64,000 bases of DNA from Spirosoma fluviale. Lineage in GTDB: Bacteria; Bacteroidota; Bacteroidia; Cytophagales; Spirosomataceae. Shown here in pieces: positions 16,071 to 26,107 of this stretch. The number at the start of each line of letters is the position of its first letter. Within the stretch, counting starts at the first letter, position 1. The notes under the pieces were generated by a model. That model saw nothing but the letters and a program-made list of their open reading frames with translations. It did not search any database and had not been told where the DNA came from. The position numbers and the translations under genes were made by a program. The stretch covers positions 311,844-375,843 of the forward strand of contig NZ_OCNH01000002.1 in assembly GCF_900230225.1 (NCBI RefSeq). Reading direction: 5' to 3'.

Positions 16071-16101
16071 TTGTTTCCATCGGGATTGTGCTTTAGCTTT
16101 G
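16071..16101 (+). promoter_or_regulatory. Promoter of the sdhCAB operon
   Basis: TTG at 16071-16073, a 20-bp spacer and TAGCTTTG at 16094-16101 match the Bacteroidota housekeeping promoter (TTG-N19-21-TAnnTTTG) exactly. Transcription would start near 16108, leaving a leader of about 58 nt before sdhC. Confidence 0.72.
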
Positions 16102-16165
16102 ATGCGCCGTTTAAAGCGGCTTTTCTTCAATAGTTTACCACTAAATTTTTCGTGTCGTTCACCGT

Positions 16166-16861
16166 ATGGCTTGGGTAACACAAACTCTGTCCAGCTCCCT
16201 CGGCCGCAAGGTCATTATGTCGCTGACGGGACTGTTTTTAAGTACTTTTCTGATTGTACATATGGCTGGTAATCTCCAGCTGTTCAAGGGTGATGGCGGG
16301 AGGGCCTTCAATGAGTATACGTACTTCATGACCCACAATCCGGTTATTATGACCGTTTCTTACCTGCTTTACACCTCGATTCTGGTACACGCGCTGATGG
16401 CCTTCGTGCTCACGCGCCACAACCAGGCATCGCGGCCAGTAAAGTATGCGTACAGTAAGCCGGAAGCGAATAGCGACTGGTCGTCGCGGAACATGGGTAT
16501 CCTGGGTACCATTCTCCTGCTGTTCATCATTATCCACATGCGTACATTCTGGTACGAAATGCACTTCGGTTCGGTCCCTATGGCCGAGTATGACGGCAAG
16601 CAGTATAAGGATTTATACGCTGTAGTGCAGGTAGCATTTGGCGAGTGGTGGTATGTACTGCTGTACGTTATCTGTATGGGTGCTCTTGGCTATCACCTGG
16701 CACATGGTTTCCAGAGTGGTTTTCAATCACTTGGTGTTCGGCATAAGAAATATACGCCCCTCATTGAAGCACTGGGCAAATACTTCTTTGCCATTATTAT
16801 CCCGCTGGCTTTTGCGGCAATGCCAATTTATGTGTTTTTACAGGTTCACCATATTATTTAA
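16166..16861 (+). CDS. sdhC: Succinate dehydrogenase cytochrome b subunit
   Basis: Membrane anchor of succinate dehydrogenase (complex II), passing electrons from SdhB to menaquinone. The protein has 231 residues with five hydrophobic segments. The opening SSLGRKVIMSLTGLFLSTFLIVH stretch and the histidines in segments IVHMA, LVHAL, IIHMRTFWYE, and YHLAHGFQS are those of the Bacteroidota di-haem b558-type subunit. First gene of the operon sdhC-sdhA-sdhB, preceded by a consensus promoter. Confidence 0.94.
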   Translation: MAWVTQTLSSSLGRKVIMSLTGLFLSTFLIVHMAGNLQLFKGDGGRAFNEYTYFMTHNPVIMTVSYLLYTSILVHALMAFVLTRHNQASRPVKYAYSKPEANSDWSSRNMGILGTILLLFIIIHMRTFWYEMHFGSVPMAEYDGKQYKDLYAVVQVAFGEWWYVLLYVICMGALGYHLAHGFQSGFQSLGVRHKKYTPLIEALGKYFFAIIIPLAFAAMPIYVFLQVHHII

Positions 16862-16882
16862 TGAGTGAATGTGTGAATGAAG

Positions 16883-16923
16883 GAATGAGTGAATAACTCA
16901 TCTCCCTTATTATTCACTCATTC
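16883..16923. repeat. Inverted repeat in the sdhC-sdhA gap
   Basis: GAATGAGTGAATAA at 16883-16896 is inverted perfectly at 16910-16923. The surrounding bases are made of further GAGTGAATG-like units (16861-16890 and 16915-16938). It forms a hairpin inside the operon. Confidence 0.65.
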
Positions 16924-16951
16924 GCTCAGTCACTCATTGACAATTGGACAA

Positions 16952-18889
16952 ATGAAACTGGAGTCAAAAATCCCCGCAGGTCCTTTGGCCGAGAAATGGT
17001 CTCGGCATAAGTTTTCGCTGAAGCTGGTTAACCCGGCTAACAAGCGGAAATATGAAATTATTGTAGTGGGTACGGGGCTGGCCGGTGCATCGGCGGCTGC
17101 GTCACTGGCTGAGTTGGGCTACAACGTGAAAGCGTTCTGTTTCCAGGATAGCCCTCGTCGGGCGCACTCCATTGCAGCACAGGGTGGTATCAACGCTGCC
17201 AAGAACTACCAGAACGATGGCGACAGCGTGTTCCGGCTGTTCTACGACACTATTAAAGGCGGTGACTACCGGGCACGCGAAGGCAACGTACATCGCCTGG
17301 CCGAGGTTAGCGTTAACATTATTGATCAGTGCGTAGCGCAGGGGGTTCCTTTTGCGCGTGAGTACGGCGGTACGCTGGCAAACCGTTCGTTCGGTGGTGC
17401 CCAGGTGTCGCGTACGTTCTACGCACGGGGTCAAACGGGTCAGCAACTGCTGTTGGGTGCTTATTCGGCCCTGAGCCGTCAGGTAGCTAACGGGAAAGTG
17501 AAGCTGTACCCACGTACCGAAATGCTCGACCTCGTGGTTGAGGGCGGTAAGGCTCGGGGTATCATCACCCGGAACCTGATTACCGGTAAAATCGAATCAC
17601 ATTCCGCCCATGCTGTTCTGCTTTGCACGGGTGGCTATGGCAACGTATTCTACCTGTCGACAAACGCGATGGGCAGTAACGTAACGGCCGCCTGGCGGGC
17701 ACACAAAAAAGGTGCTTTCTTTGGTAACCCCTGCTTTACGCAGATTCACCCAACCTGTATTCCCGTATCGGGCCACTACCAGTCGAAGCTGACGCTGATG
17801 TCGGAGTCGCTGCGGAACGATGGCCGGGTGTGGGCACCGAAGTCGAAAGAAGACGCGGTACGGATTCAGAAGGGCGAAATAAAGCCAACGGATCTGGCTG
17901 AAGACGCTCGCGATTACTTCCTGGAGCGCCGTTATCCGGCCTTCGGAAACCTGGTTCCCCGCGACGTAGCTTCGCGTAACGCGAAATATGTTTGCGACGA
18001 AGGACGCGGTGTGAGTAAAACCGGTCTGGCCGTTTATCTGGATTTCGCTGATGCCATCAAACGCGACGGTCGAAAAACGATTGAAGCCAAATACGGTAAC
18101 CTCTTCGAGATGTACGAAAAGATCACCGGCGAAAACCCGTATGAGCTGCCAATGATGATTTACCCGGCCGTTCACTACACGATGGGTGGCCTGTGGGTCG
18201 ATTATAACCTGATGACAACCATTCCCGGTTTGTACGCGCTCGGCGAAGCTAACTTCTCCGACCACGGTGCCAACCGCCTTGGTGCTTCGGCTCTGATGCA
18301 GGGTCTGGCCGATGGGTACTTCGTTATTCCGTACACCGTGGGTGACTACCTGGCTACAATTGGCCCGGCTGATAAAATCCCGGTTGATTCGCCAGCTTTC
18401 AGAGAAGCCGAACAGAAGATACAGGATCAGGTGAACAAGCTGCTGTCCATCAAAGGGGAGCGGCCTGTCGATGAACTGCATAAGGAACTCGGCCACATCA
18501 TGTGGGAATACTGCGGTATGTCACGCACGGCCGAAGGACTGAAGCTGGCCAAGCAGAAGATTCAGGCCCTGAAGAAAGAGTTCTGGACGAATGTGAAAGT
18601 GCTGGGCGATGCAGAAGAGATGAACCAGGCACTGGAGCAGGCTGCTCGGGTAGCCGACTTCATTGAGCTTGGCGAACTGATGGTCGACGATGCGCTGAAT
18701 CGCGAAGAATCCTGCGGTGGTCACTTCCGGGAGGAACACCAGACACCCGATGGCGAAGCCCTGCGTGACGATGAAAACTTCGCCTACGTAGCAGCCTGGG
18801 AGTTTAAGGGTGAAAATCAGCCCGAAGAGCTTAACAAAGAGATTCTCGAATTCGAGAACGTGAAACTGACACAGCGGAGTTATAAATAA
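16952..18889 (+). CDS. sdhA: Succinate dehydrogenase flavoprotein subunit
   Basis: Catalytic FAD subunit oxidising succinate to fumarate. The protein has 645 residues from the ATG at 16952 ([16 protein letters not shown]). The upstream ATG at 16889 falls in the intergenic repeat and is not a likely start. The nucleotide-binding [20 protein letters not shown], the His for covalent FAD in [15 protein letters not shown], the HPTCIP active-site region and [19 protein letters not shown] are present. Normal length for the Bacteroidota/epsilon-type enzyme. It lies between sdhC and sdhB. Confidence 0.95.
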   Translation: MKLESKIPAGPLAEKWSRHKFSLKLVNPANKRKYEIIVVGTGLAGASAAASLAELGYNVKAFCFQDSPRRAHSIAAQGGINAAKNYQNDGDSVFRLFYDTIKGGDYRAREGNVHRLAEVSVNIIDQCVAQGVPFAREYGGTLANRSFGGAQVSRTFYARGQTGQQLLLGAYSALSRQVANGKVKLYPRTEMLDLVVEGGKARGIITRNLITGKIESHSAHAVLLCTGGYGNVFYLSTNAMGSNVTAAWRAHKKGAFFGNPCFTQIHPTCIPVSGHYQSKLTLMSESLRNDGRVWAPKSKEDAVRIQKGEIKPTDLAEDARDYFLERRYPAFGNLVPRDVASRNAKYVCDEGRGVSKTGLAVYLDFADAIKRDGRKTIEAKYGNLFEMYEKITGENPYELPMMIYPAVHYTMGGLWVDYNLMTTIPGLYALGEANFSDHGANRLGASALMQGLADGYFVIPYTVGDYLATIGPADKIPVDSPAFREAEQKIQDQVNKLLSIKGERPVDELHKELGHIMWEYCGMSRTAEGLKLAKQKIQALKKEFWTNVKVLGDAEEMNQALEQAARVADFIELGELMVDDALNREESCGGHFREEHQTPDGEALRDDENFAYVAAWEFKGENQPEELNKEILEFENVKLTQRSYK

Positions 18890-18914
18890 TAGTTGGTAAC
18901 CACTGACTGTAATT

Positions 18915-19673
18915 ATGAAAATTAACCTAAAAGTCTGGAGACAGAAAAATAATAATACCCCTGGTAAACTGGTTGAATACCATCTGGATAATGTATCGGA
19001 AGATATGTCTTTCCTGGAGATGTTCGACGTTTTGAACGACTCACTTACCCGGAAAGGTGAAGACCCCGTTACGTTTGACCACGACTGCCGCGAGGGCATC
19101 TGCGGTATGTGTTCGATGTACATCAACGGTCGGGCGCACGGCCCACAAACCGGCGCTACAACCTGTCAGTTGCATATGCGGTCGTTCAACGATGGCGATA
19201 CCATTGTGGTTGAACCCTGGCGGGCGCGGTCGTTCCCGGTCATTAAAGACCTGATGGTAGACCGGTCGGCGTTTGACCGGATCATTCAGTCGGGTGGTTA
19301 TGTGTCGGTAAACACGGGCTCGGCGCGTGATGCCAACGAAATCCTCGTTCCCCGCACGATTGCTGATGAAGCCATGGATGCTGCCGCCTGTATTGGCTGT
19401 GGTGCCTGTGTAGCTGCCTGCAAAAATGCTTCGGCTATGCTTTTCGTTTCGGCGAAAGTGTCGCAGCTGGCAATCCTGCCACAAGGGCATTCGGAACATA
19501 AAGAACGGGCTGAACGAATGGTTGCACAAATGGATGCTGAAGGCTTCGGTGCCTGCTCATTCACGGGTGCCTGCTCGGTTGAGTGTCCAAAGTCGATATC
19601 ACTCGATCACATTGCCCGTATGAACCGCGAGTATCTGGGAGCTAAATTGTCTTCGGATAACGTTCAAGGCTAA
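18915..19673 (+). CDS. sdhB: Succinate dehydrogenase iron-sulfur subunit
   Basis: Electron-transfer subunit linking SdhA to SdhC. The protein has 252 residues. The 2Fe-2S cysteines lie in [16 protein letters not shown] and TTC, and the 4Fe-4S and 3Fe-4S ligands in [11 protein letters not shown] and [14 protein letters not shown]. Final gene of the operon; starts 25 bp after sdhA and is followed by a strong terminator. Confidence 0.95.
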   Translation: MKINLKVWRQKNNNTPGKLVEYHLDNVSEDMSFLEMFDVLNDSLTRKGEDPVTFDHDCREGICGMCSMYINGRAHGPQTGATTCQLHMRSFNDGDTIVVEPWRARSFPVIKDLMVDRSAFDRIIQSGGYVSVNTGSARDANEILVPRTIADEAMDAAACIGCGACVAACKNASAMLFVSAKVSQLAILPQGHSEHKERAERMVAQMDAEGFGACSFTGACSVECPKSISLDHIARMNREYLGAKLSSDNVQG

Positions 19674-19695
19674 ACCAAGCTCTTTTGAATTAAGT

Positions 19696-19732
19696 AAGTC
19701 CGATGTTCAGTTGAGAACATCGGACTTTTTTT
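19696..19732 (+). terminator. Rho-independent terminator of sdhCAB
   Basis: The stem AAGTCCGATGTTC/GAACATCGGACTT (19696-19708 with 19715-19727) is perfect and runs into seven T. Confidence 0.9.
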
Positions 19733-19900
19733 GTGGTTGTCAGCCGTCTATTTCAGGTATATGGCTACTGGCTAAACCAGGCATAAGATCAGTCGGTAAG
19801 CTTGTCCGAACTTGCGGTTGATAAGGGGTTTTGACAAACTCCGCTATTGTATTTCTAAAATTAGTAATCGACTACTTAGGCTATTTAAGAAAAGGACGTG

Positions 19901-19908
19901 TAGCTTTG
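19901..19908 (+). promoter_or_regulatory. Putative -7 element of the GtrA-like gene
   Basis: TAGCTTTG matches the Bacteroidota -7 box and lies 18 bp before the ATG. No good TTG was found at the expected distance upstream. Confidence 0.4.
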
Positions 19909-19926
19909 CCCTCTTATTAGTGAATT

Positions 19927-20415
19927 ATGACGAGTGGGCTTTTTAACCGCAGGGACATCCTTGCTTATTTTATTGTTGCCGCAATTGGCGCTTCCTTACA
20001 GCTTGTAGCGGGCAGCTTATTTCAGGAATGGTTTCAGTTTAGTTACGAACAGGCCTTGCTGGCAGGTTATGTCATTGCCTTTGTGGTAGGCTTCTTTCTG
20101 ACAAAGCTTTTCGCCTTCAATGCCAAGAACTCAACCAAAACCCAGCGGGAAGCCATCAAATTTACATTGGTCTCTATCGTCTCGTGTCTGATTACGGTCT
20201 ACGGCTCTTCATTCCTGTACGACTACTCGGTTGGTGAATTCGAGGTTCTGACCCTCGTTGTTCCATTCTCGGTAAAGCTTGTCAATGTTAACAAGCTGGT
20301 GGCTCACACGACGGGTATGGGTGTGAGCTTCCTGAGTAATTATGTATTACACAAGACATTTACCTTCCACAATACCGGTTTTTATGAACGTCTGAAACGG
20401 CTGTTGAATCTATAG
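19927..20415 (+). CDS. GtrA-like four-helix membrane protein
   Basis: A 162-residue protein with four transmembrane segments arranged as in GtrA-family proteins: RRDILAYFIVAAIGASLQL, then a helix ending in GFFLTKLFAFNAKN, a third with KFTLVSIVSCLITVYG, and a fourth ending SNYVLHKTFTFH. GtrA proteins are thought to help flip or transfer polyprenyl-linked sugars in cell-envelope glycosylation. The partner glycosyltransferase is not in the window. Single-gene unit with its own terminator. Confidence 0.75.
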   Translation: MTSGLFNRRDILAYFIVAAIGASLQLVAGSLFQEWFQFSYEQALLAGYVIAFVVGFFLTKLFAFNAKNSTKTQREAIKFTLVSIVSCLITVYGSSFLYDYSVGEFEVLTLVVPFSVKLVNVNKLVAHTTGMGVSFLSNYVLHKTFTFHNTGFYERLKRLLNL

Positions 20416-20448
20416 CGAACACTAAGATAACAGCAGCGTAATCCCCTA

Positions 20449-20477
20449 TTCCGGCTATCGACAGCCGGTTTTTTTAT
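20449..20477 (+). terminator. Rho-independent terminator after the GtrA-like gene
   Basis: CCGGCT/AGCCGG stem (20451-20456 with 20463-20468) with a T-rich tail. Confidence 0.8.
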
Positions 20478-20884
20478 TTTTAATCCAAGCGGTTGGCGTT
20501 ACTTCACGCTGGTACTACAGTTCGGATATACTTACGACCCTGCCTGTTTTTCAACGGTAGACGGTCGTTTACACTGCCGCCCCAACGACGTCATCCAGAT
20601 GACAATACGTCAATCATTAAGGTAGACGTGAGATAAAAGAACCAACGATAAAATATTATTCGTAACGATGTGGGGTAAAATAGTAAAACTTTGTCTTAGA
20701 ATTAGAACATTTTGTAGTAGCCTTTATCCCTTATCATGCTTCTCAGGGTTGATAGTTATCTACTACACATGTCATAAACTCAGCGACTTCGTGAAAATTT
20801 GATCTCAACGGCCTACAGCTAGCTCATGGCTAACTGTATTCTGGGGTTTATCATAACATCAGTATAGTATCAGCATTTGCATTA
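20478..20884. other. 407 bp leader before the PUL regulator
   Basis: No gene and no clear hairpin seen. It should hold the promoter of the sigma-factor gene; the near match AAACTTTG around 20686 is the best -7-like sequence but lacks the initial TA. Confidence 0.35.
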
Positions 20885-21556
20885 ATGATACCTAAAGAGA
20901 AGGAGCAGGAAGAGAATCCACTTGGTAAGGAAACGTGTAGAGTCGCTACGGATTCGTCGGAAACCAGAGTGTTTTCTGACGAATACTTCATTGAGAAATG
21001 TTTTAGTAAATCGCCGAAAGAGGGCTTCGATTTACTCTTCAGGAAGTATTACACAAACCTATGTAATCACGCAATTCGGTACGTGTATTCGAAGGAAATA
21101 GCGGAAGATATTGTGGCCGAAGTATTTGCTAATTTCTGGAACAGCAAAGCGCACGAGCATATCACGACTTCCTACCGTTCCTATTTATATACAGCTGTAA
21201 AAAACAGAGTACATAATTTTATTAAAAGTGAACTGAATCGAAACACAAGTTTTGATTCGTGTACGATTGATTTTCAAAATTATAATACGATTACCGTATT
21301 ACGACCCGATGAAATAACACACTTCCACGAGTTAAGTCAGAAGTTGGAAATAGCGATTCAGCATCTTCCCAAACAATCGCAGAAAGCGTTTCAGCTAAAT
21401 CGCCTTGAAGGTAAGAAATATAGCGAAGTCGCTCTTGAAATGAAATTAACAGTTAGCGCCGTTGAGCGGCTGATTAGTCGGGCGTTAGCTCGAATTCGGG
21501 AGGAGCTTAAGCTTGAATATTTATTAACTATTTTCTTAGCCTATCTAATTTCCTGA
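20885..21556 (+). CDS. ECF RNA polymerase sigma-70 factor (Bacteroidota expansion family)
   Basis: A 223-residue alternative sigma factor. Region 2 is seen at GFDLLFRKYYTNLCNHAIRY and SKEIAEDIVAEVFANFW; region 4 at LPKQSQKAFQLNRLEGKKYS followed by the helix-turn-helix VALEMKLTVSAVERLISRAL. A FecR gene follows 35 bp later and a SusC gene after that, the standard arrangement in which the anti-sigma holds the factor until the outer-membrane receptor signals ligand. The first 30 residues are an extra polar extension. It should transcribe the PUL that follows. Confidence 0.92.
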   Translation: MIPKEKEQEENPLGKETCRVATDSSETRVFSDEYFIEKCFSKSPKEGFDLLFRKYYTNLCNHAIRYVYSKEIAEDIVAEVFANFWNSKAHEHITTSYRSYLYTAVKNRVHNFIKSELNRNTSFDSCTIDFQNYNTITVLRPDEITHFHELSQKLEIAIQHLPKQSQKAFQLNRLEGKKYSEVALEMKLTVSAVERLISRALARIREELKLEYLLTIFLAYLIS

Positions 21557-21591
21557 TACATAAACTATCAACGTGAATAAACGTAGTTATT

Positions 21592-22680
21592 ATGGACTCA
21601 TACTTAATGAAAAAAATCATATTCGATTATTTTAACGGGAATAATACTACGATTCAATGCAAACTGATTGAGGAATGGCTTGCTGAGCCAAAAAATATAG
21701 ATCTTTTTTATGTGTATCTGGATGAGTGGGAAGCCCAGCATCCTCAATACCGGTTTGATCTGGACACGGGGCTGAAAAAAGTATATACGCACATAAATAC
21801 ACCAGCAGAAAAACGCCCTGTTGTTTCTGATGAACCCAGCGTTATAAGCCTTTATCCGTATCTAAAGTGGGCGGCTGCGGCCTCGATTTTACTGGTAGCT
21901 GGCTGGTTGAGCTGGTCGGTAGTCAACAAACCATCAGCGGTTTCGTATAAGAGTCTCGTTCGCTATACGAAGAATCAGACCGGCGAAATTTATGAGAAAG
22001 AAAACGTTACCAACCAGCCTCTACTCATCAATTTGCCCGACAACAGTTCAATAATTCTACAGCCTCACAGTAAAATCTGCTATTCGCCAAAACAATACAA
22101 TAGGACAAAACGAGAAGTGATTCTGGCTGGCGAAGCATTTTTTGAAGTACAGAAAGACGCTAAAAGACCTTTCTTCGTCTATGCGAATGAGTTGATTACC
22201 AAAGTTTTAGGTACTAGTTTTTCCGTCAAAACGCAGCCCGAAACATCGGAGATAGAAGTGATCGTCAAAACAGGTCGGGTATCGGTGTTTTTGCAGCATG
22301 ACCGCAACAGAAACAAAAAAATGACCGATAACCTTCTGGAAGGGCTTGTTCTGACGGCGAACGAAAAAGTAAGAGTTAGCGAAGACGACTTTCGCATTTA
22401 TGCACCAACTGTTGTTGAACAAAAATCTCTTCAGCTACCCATTCAAAAAATTGCTTTCGATTTTGACGAGACTCCGCTCATTGAGGTGCTGAACGATTTG
22501 CAGAAAGCGTATTCAATTCAACTCGTTTATAATCCTGAAAAACTGGCCGATTGTAAACTGACCGCCCATTTGTCGGACGAACCTTTGCTGGAAAAACTAA
22601 AACTGATTTGTGCGGCTATTGACGCTACATACGAAGAGGTTAACGATAAACTAATAATACACACCAACGGCTGTAAATAA
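21592..22680 (+). CDS. FecR-family anti-sigma factor
   Basis: Inner-membrane regulator of the preceding sigma factor. The protein has 362 residues: a cytoplasmic N-terminal part with MKKIIFDYFNGNNT and IEEWLAEPKNIDLFY, one transmembrane helix (WAAAASILLVAGWLSWSVV, about residues 93-111), a periplasmic FecR domain (LPDNSSIILQPHSKICY, GEAFFEVQKDAKRPFFVYA, VLGTSFSVK) and a C-terminal DUF4974 domain (FDETPLIEVLNDLQKAYSI). The DUF4974 part resembles the STN domain of the SusC protein encoded next. Spacing to both neighbours fits one operon. Confidence 0.92.
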   Translation: MDSYLMKKIIFDYFNGNNTTIQCKLIEEWLAEPKNIDLFYVYLDEWEAQHPQYRFDLDTGLKKVYTHINTPAEKRPVVSDEPSVISLYPYLKWAAAASILLVAGWLSWSVVNKPSAVSYKSLVRYTKNQTGEIYEKENVTNQPLLINLPDNSSIILQPHSKICYSPKQYNRTKREVILAGEAFFEVQKDAKRPFFVYANELITKVLGTSFSVKTQPETSEIEVIVKTGRVSVFLQHDRNRNKKMTDNLLEGLVLTANEKVRVSEDDFRIYAPTVVEQKSLQLPIQKIAFDFDETPLIEVLNDLQKAYSIQLVYNPEKLADCKLTAHLSDEPLLEKLKLICAAIDATYEEVNDKLIIHTNGCK

Positions 22681-22749
22681 GCTTTCGGCTTCAATCATCT
22701 GCCCCCTGCCTTTTCACTATTCCTAACTAAACCACAAGCATGTACATCA

Positions 22750-25700
22750 ATGAAACACACTCTACGAAGTAGTAAGACATTCGGTAGGATATTGCGAGTC
22801 ACGTTCTTGCAACTCATACTGTCGGTATTCTTTTTTGGCATTTCGGCTGCGCATGATGGATACGCGCAGGATTTACTAAATAAGCGAATTAGCCTGAAGG
22901 TAGATAATCAGCCCATTAAAAAAGTGTTGACTGAAATCGAGAAATCGGCTGAGATTCGATTCGTTTATAATTCGAGCCTGATTAAATCAGAAAAGAAAAT
23001 TTCACTGAATCTGGCCAATTCAACCTTGGGCGAAGCACTTGATAATCTGCTCACACCGCTTCAGTTAGATTACAGGATTTTAGGTAAACAGATTGTTTTG
23101 AACAGGACCGAACCAAAAACGGGACTTATTCAAAAGCAAACCCCCGAGCAAACCGAAATCAGTGCGTTGGTTATACCCATCAAAGGCGTTGTAACGAGTG
23201 AATCGGGCGAGCGTCTGCCGGGCGTTAGTATCGTCATTAAAGGCACGCAGCGGGGCACCACTACCGATCAGGATGGGGCATTTAGACTGGACGCTCAGGA
23301 TGCGAAAACCATACTAATTTTTAGCTTTATCGGCTACGTCAGGCAGGAAGTTACGGTTGGCAATCAAACCGATATGACGGTTTCGCTTAAAGCCGATGAT
23401 TTGTCGTTGAATGAGGTGGTCGTGGTTGGCTATGGCGAGCAGAAAAAGAGCGACCTGACCGGTGCGGTATCCTCCATACAACCTAAAGATATTGTACGGG
23501 CAAATCCGGTGCTGGCCTCCAAAGCTCTACAGGGGCAGGTGGCCGGGGCAACAGTCACCAAATCGGACAACCGGCCGGGCAGTACCTACAATATTACCAT
23601 TCGGGGCGAAAATACCATCAACAACTCAACGGCTCCGCTGGTCGTAATCGACGGCCTGATGGGGGGCGACATCAATAACCTGAATCCGAATGATATTCAG
23701 TCGATGGATGTATTGAAAGATGCCTCGTCGACGGCTATCTATGGAGCCAGGGGCGCTAATGGGGTCATCATCATCACGACCAAAAAAGGAATTTCGGGTA
23801 AGCCGCGGGTAAGCTATGATGCGTATGTGGGTATAAAAACGCCCGCTCACGTTCCGCGCCTTCGCAGTACCGAAGAGTTTTATAAACTCACCTACACCGA
23901 CCGGATCTTAGAGGGAGTTACCGGGACTACATTTACGGCGGCCGAACTGGATAATATCAAAAACAACCGGACAACGGACTGGGTTGCGCTGGTTACGAAA
24001 CCGGGTATCCAAACGAGTCAGAATATCAGCGTATCGGGCGGTACTGAGAAAACGACCTATCGCTTTTCGGGTGGTTTTCTGAACGAAGACGGGAATGTGA
24101 TCAGTACCAACTACAAACGCTATAATTTGAATGCGGGCCTCGATAGTAAGCTGGGGGAGCATTTTAAAGTTGGGTTTACCTCCTATGTAACGTACTCAAA
24201 CCAGAATTTAGGCTCGCAGGAGTCGTTGCGTGGCGCGTTTAGAGCCCGGCCAACCGGTGTTCCTTATTACTCAGACCTGGCCAACCCAACGGAGAATCAG
24301 GACATCAATGTAAACAACACGGCTGTATGGATGGGTATCAACGACAAACAGGTCCCTAACCCGCTACTGGATACCGACCCTAAACAATCCAAGTTGCAAA
24401 CGACAGTAGCCAACATTATGGGTAATGCCTATGTAGAGTATTCGCCCATAAAAGGGTTGAGCATTCGCTCGGCTCTGTCGGCAACGTATGGCTCGACCCG
24501 GATCGGTGATTTTAGAGGGACCTGGTCAAAATCGCAGATTGGAGCCAAACCACGGGCGCAGTTCGATAACCGGACGATCGGCAGCTACACGCTCGATAAT
24601 ATCATTACCTACAACATGGATTTGGGCAAGCACAGGCTAAATTTTACTGGTCTGCAAAGTGCGTTTTACCAGCGAAATGAAACCTATACCATTGCCGCCA
24701 AAGACCTGCCGTTTGATTCGGACTGGTACGCGCTCAACACGGGAACCATCACCAGCTTTGGCAGCTCGCTCGTAGAGCGTTCCCTATCGTCGTTCATGGG
24801 GCGGGTAAACTACTCGTTTAACGATAAATACCTGTTGACCGTTACGGGCCGTTCGGATGGGGCCTCCCAGTTGGCTCCCGGCAATAAATGGGCATTTTTC
24901 CCCTCGGTGGCCGTGGCCTGGAAGTTGATCGACGAGCCTATGATTCAAAACATAAAGGCCATTTCTAATTTGAAACTCCGGCTAAGCTATGGTCAGGTAG
25001 GCAACTCCACCGTCAATCCATACAGTACACAGGCCGGGTTGTTGAATACCGGTTACGACTTCGACGGAACAGCCGCTTATGGATTTGCGCCCGCCAACCT
25101 GGGCAACAAAGACCTGCGCTGGGAGCGTAGTAAAGAGCTTAATATGGGCGTCGATTTCGGTTTGTTCAATAACCGGGTATCAGGAACGGTTGAAGTGTAC
25201 GACCGAAAAACGGAGGATTTGATCCTGAATCAGAAAATACCAACGGCTTCGGGCTTCTCGCAGGTGACTTCGAACATCGGTAAAATTCAGAACAAAGGCA
25301 TCGAGATTTTGCTGAATACGGTCAACGTTGCCACCAGTAACTTTAGCTGGAACAGCACCTTCACTTTCACCAAAAACAATAACAAACTGCTTGAACTGTA
25401 TGGCGATGGCCAAACGATCGACAAGGGAAACAAGCTGTTTGTGGGTTTGCCTATTAAAGCCAATTTCGACTATCAGTTTAACGGAATCTGGCAAACGGCC
25501 GACAAGGATTTAGCCACTTCTTACAAACAGGTACCCGGAGCGGTGCGGGTGGTTGACGTGAATAACGACGGCCAGATTTCATCGACCGAAGGCATCGACG
25601 ACCGCGTTTATTTAGGGACTCAGCTGCCTAACTACCTGATTGGTATCACAAACCGGTTCAAATACAAGAACTTCGATTTTTCCTTCTTCACCTATTACCG

Positions 25701-26088
25701 CAACGGCACCCAGTACCGCAACAACACCCTGGCTGGTACATTTGGCGATATCGGAACGCGCTACAACAGCCTGGCTTCTCTGGATTACTGGCGCAGCGAT
25801 AACCCGTCGAATACCTATTTCGGAGCCGTAGCGGCCAACCCTTACCGGAACGCCATTCTGTATCAGGATGCCAGCTTTCTGCGGATTTCCGACATTACGC
25901 TCGGCTATACGGTGCCAAAGGAGTTGATGAATAAATGGAAACTCAACACGGCTCGTGTGTATGCGCAGGTTATCAACCCCATTATACGATCGAAATTCAC
26001 TGGATTTGACCCGGAGTTCAACTCATCGATCTATCAGGATGATCTTCCATCCATGACACTGAGTCTGGGCGTAAACCTTAGTTTTTAA
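22750..26088 (+). CDS. susC: SusC/RagA TonB-dependent outer-membrane receptor with STN domain
   Basis: Outer-membrane transporter importing glycan fragments with its SusD lid, powered by TonB. The protein has 1112 residues: a signal peptide ending near DGYAQD; an STN signalling domain (about 42-118, LKVDNQPIKKVLTEIEKSA); a carboxypeptidase-regulatory-like domain (IKGVVTSESGERLPGVSIVI, from about 143); the TonB-box-like NEVVVVGYGEQKKSDLTGAV; a plug; and a 22-strand barrel ending in SLGVNLSF. The STN domain marks it as a transducer able to signal to FecR. Nothing appears truncated. First structural gene of the PUL. Confidence 0.95.
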   Translation: MKHTLRSSKTFGRILRVTFLQLILSVFFFGISAAHDGYAQDLLNKRISLKVDNQPIKKVLTEIEKSAEIRFVYNSSLIKSEKKISLNLANSTLGEALDNLLTPLQLDYRILGKQIVLNRTEPKTGLIQKQTPEQTEISALVIPIKGVVTSESGERLPGVSIVIKGTQRGTTTDQDGAFRLDAQDAKTILIFSFIGYVRQEVTVGNQTDMTVSLKADDLSLNEVVVVGYGEQKKSDLTGAVSSIQPKDIVRANPVLASKALQGQVAGATVTKSDNRPGSTYNITIRGENTINNSTAPLVVIDGLMGGDINNLNPNDIQSMDVLKDASSTAIYGARGANGVIIITTKKGISGKPRVSYDAYVGIKTPAHVPRLRSTEEFYKLTYTDRILEGVTGTTFTAAELDNIKNNRTTDWVALVTKPGIQTSQNISVSGGTEKTTYRFSGGFLNEDGNVISTNYKRYNLNAGLDSKLGEHFKVGFTSYVTYSNQNLGSQESLRGAFRARPTGVPYYSDLANPTENQDINVNNTAVWMGINDKQVPNPLLDTDPKQSKLQTTVANIMGNAYVEYSPIKGLSIRSALSATYGSTRIGDFRGTWSKSQIGAKPRAQFDNRTIGSYTLDNIITYNMDLGKHRLNFTGLQSAFYQRNETYTIAAKDLPFDSDWYALNTGTITSFGSSLVERSLSSFMGRVNYSFNDKYLLTVTGRSDGASQLAPGNKWAFFPSVAVAWKLIDEPMIQNIKAISNLKLRLSYGQVGNSTVNPYSTQAGLLNTGYDFDGTAAYGFAPANLGNKDLRWERSKELNMGVDFGLFNNRVSGTVEVYDRKTEDLILNQKIPTASGFSQVTSNIGKIQNKGIEILLNTVNVATSNFSWNSTFTFTKNNNKLLELYGDGQTIDKGNKLFVGLPIKANFDYQFNGIWQTADKDLATSYKQVPGAVRVVDVNNDGQISSTEGIDDRVYLGTQLPNYLIGITNRFKYKNFDFSFFTYYRNGTQYRNNTLAGTFGDIGTRYNSLASLDYWRSDNPSNTYFGAVAANPYRNAILYQDASFLRISDITLGYTVPKELMNKWKLNTARVYAQVINPIIRSKFTGFDPEFNSSIYQDDLPSMTLSLGVNLSF

Positions 26089-26107
26089 ATCCTCTGTCTG
26101 AAACAAC

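Noticed and set aside
17597-18496. Long minus-strand frame of 299 codons opposite sdhA
   Set aside because: Lies wholly antisense to a certain gene in a GC-rich frame, with no domain; a shadow of sdhA codon use.
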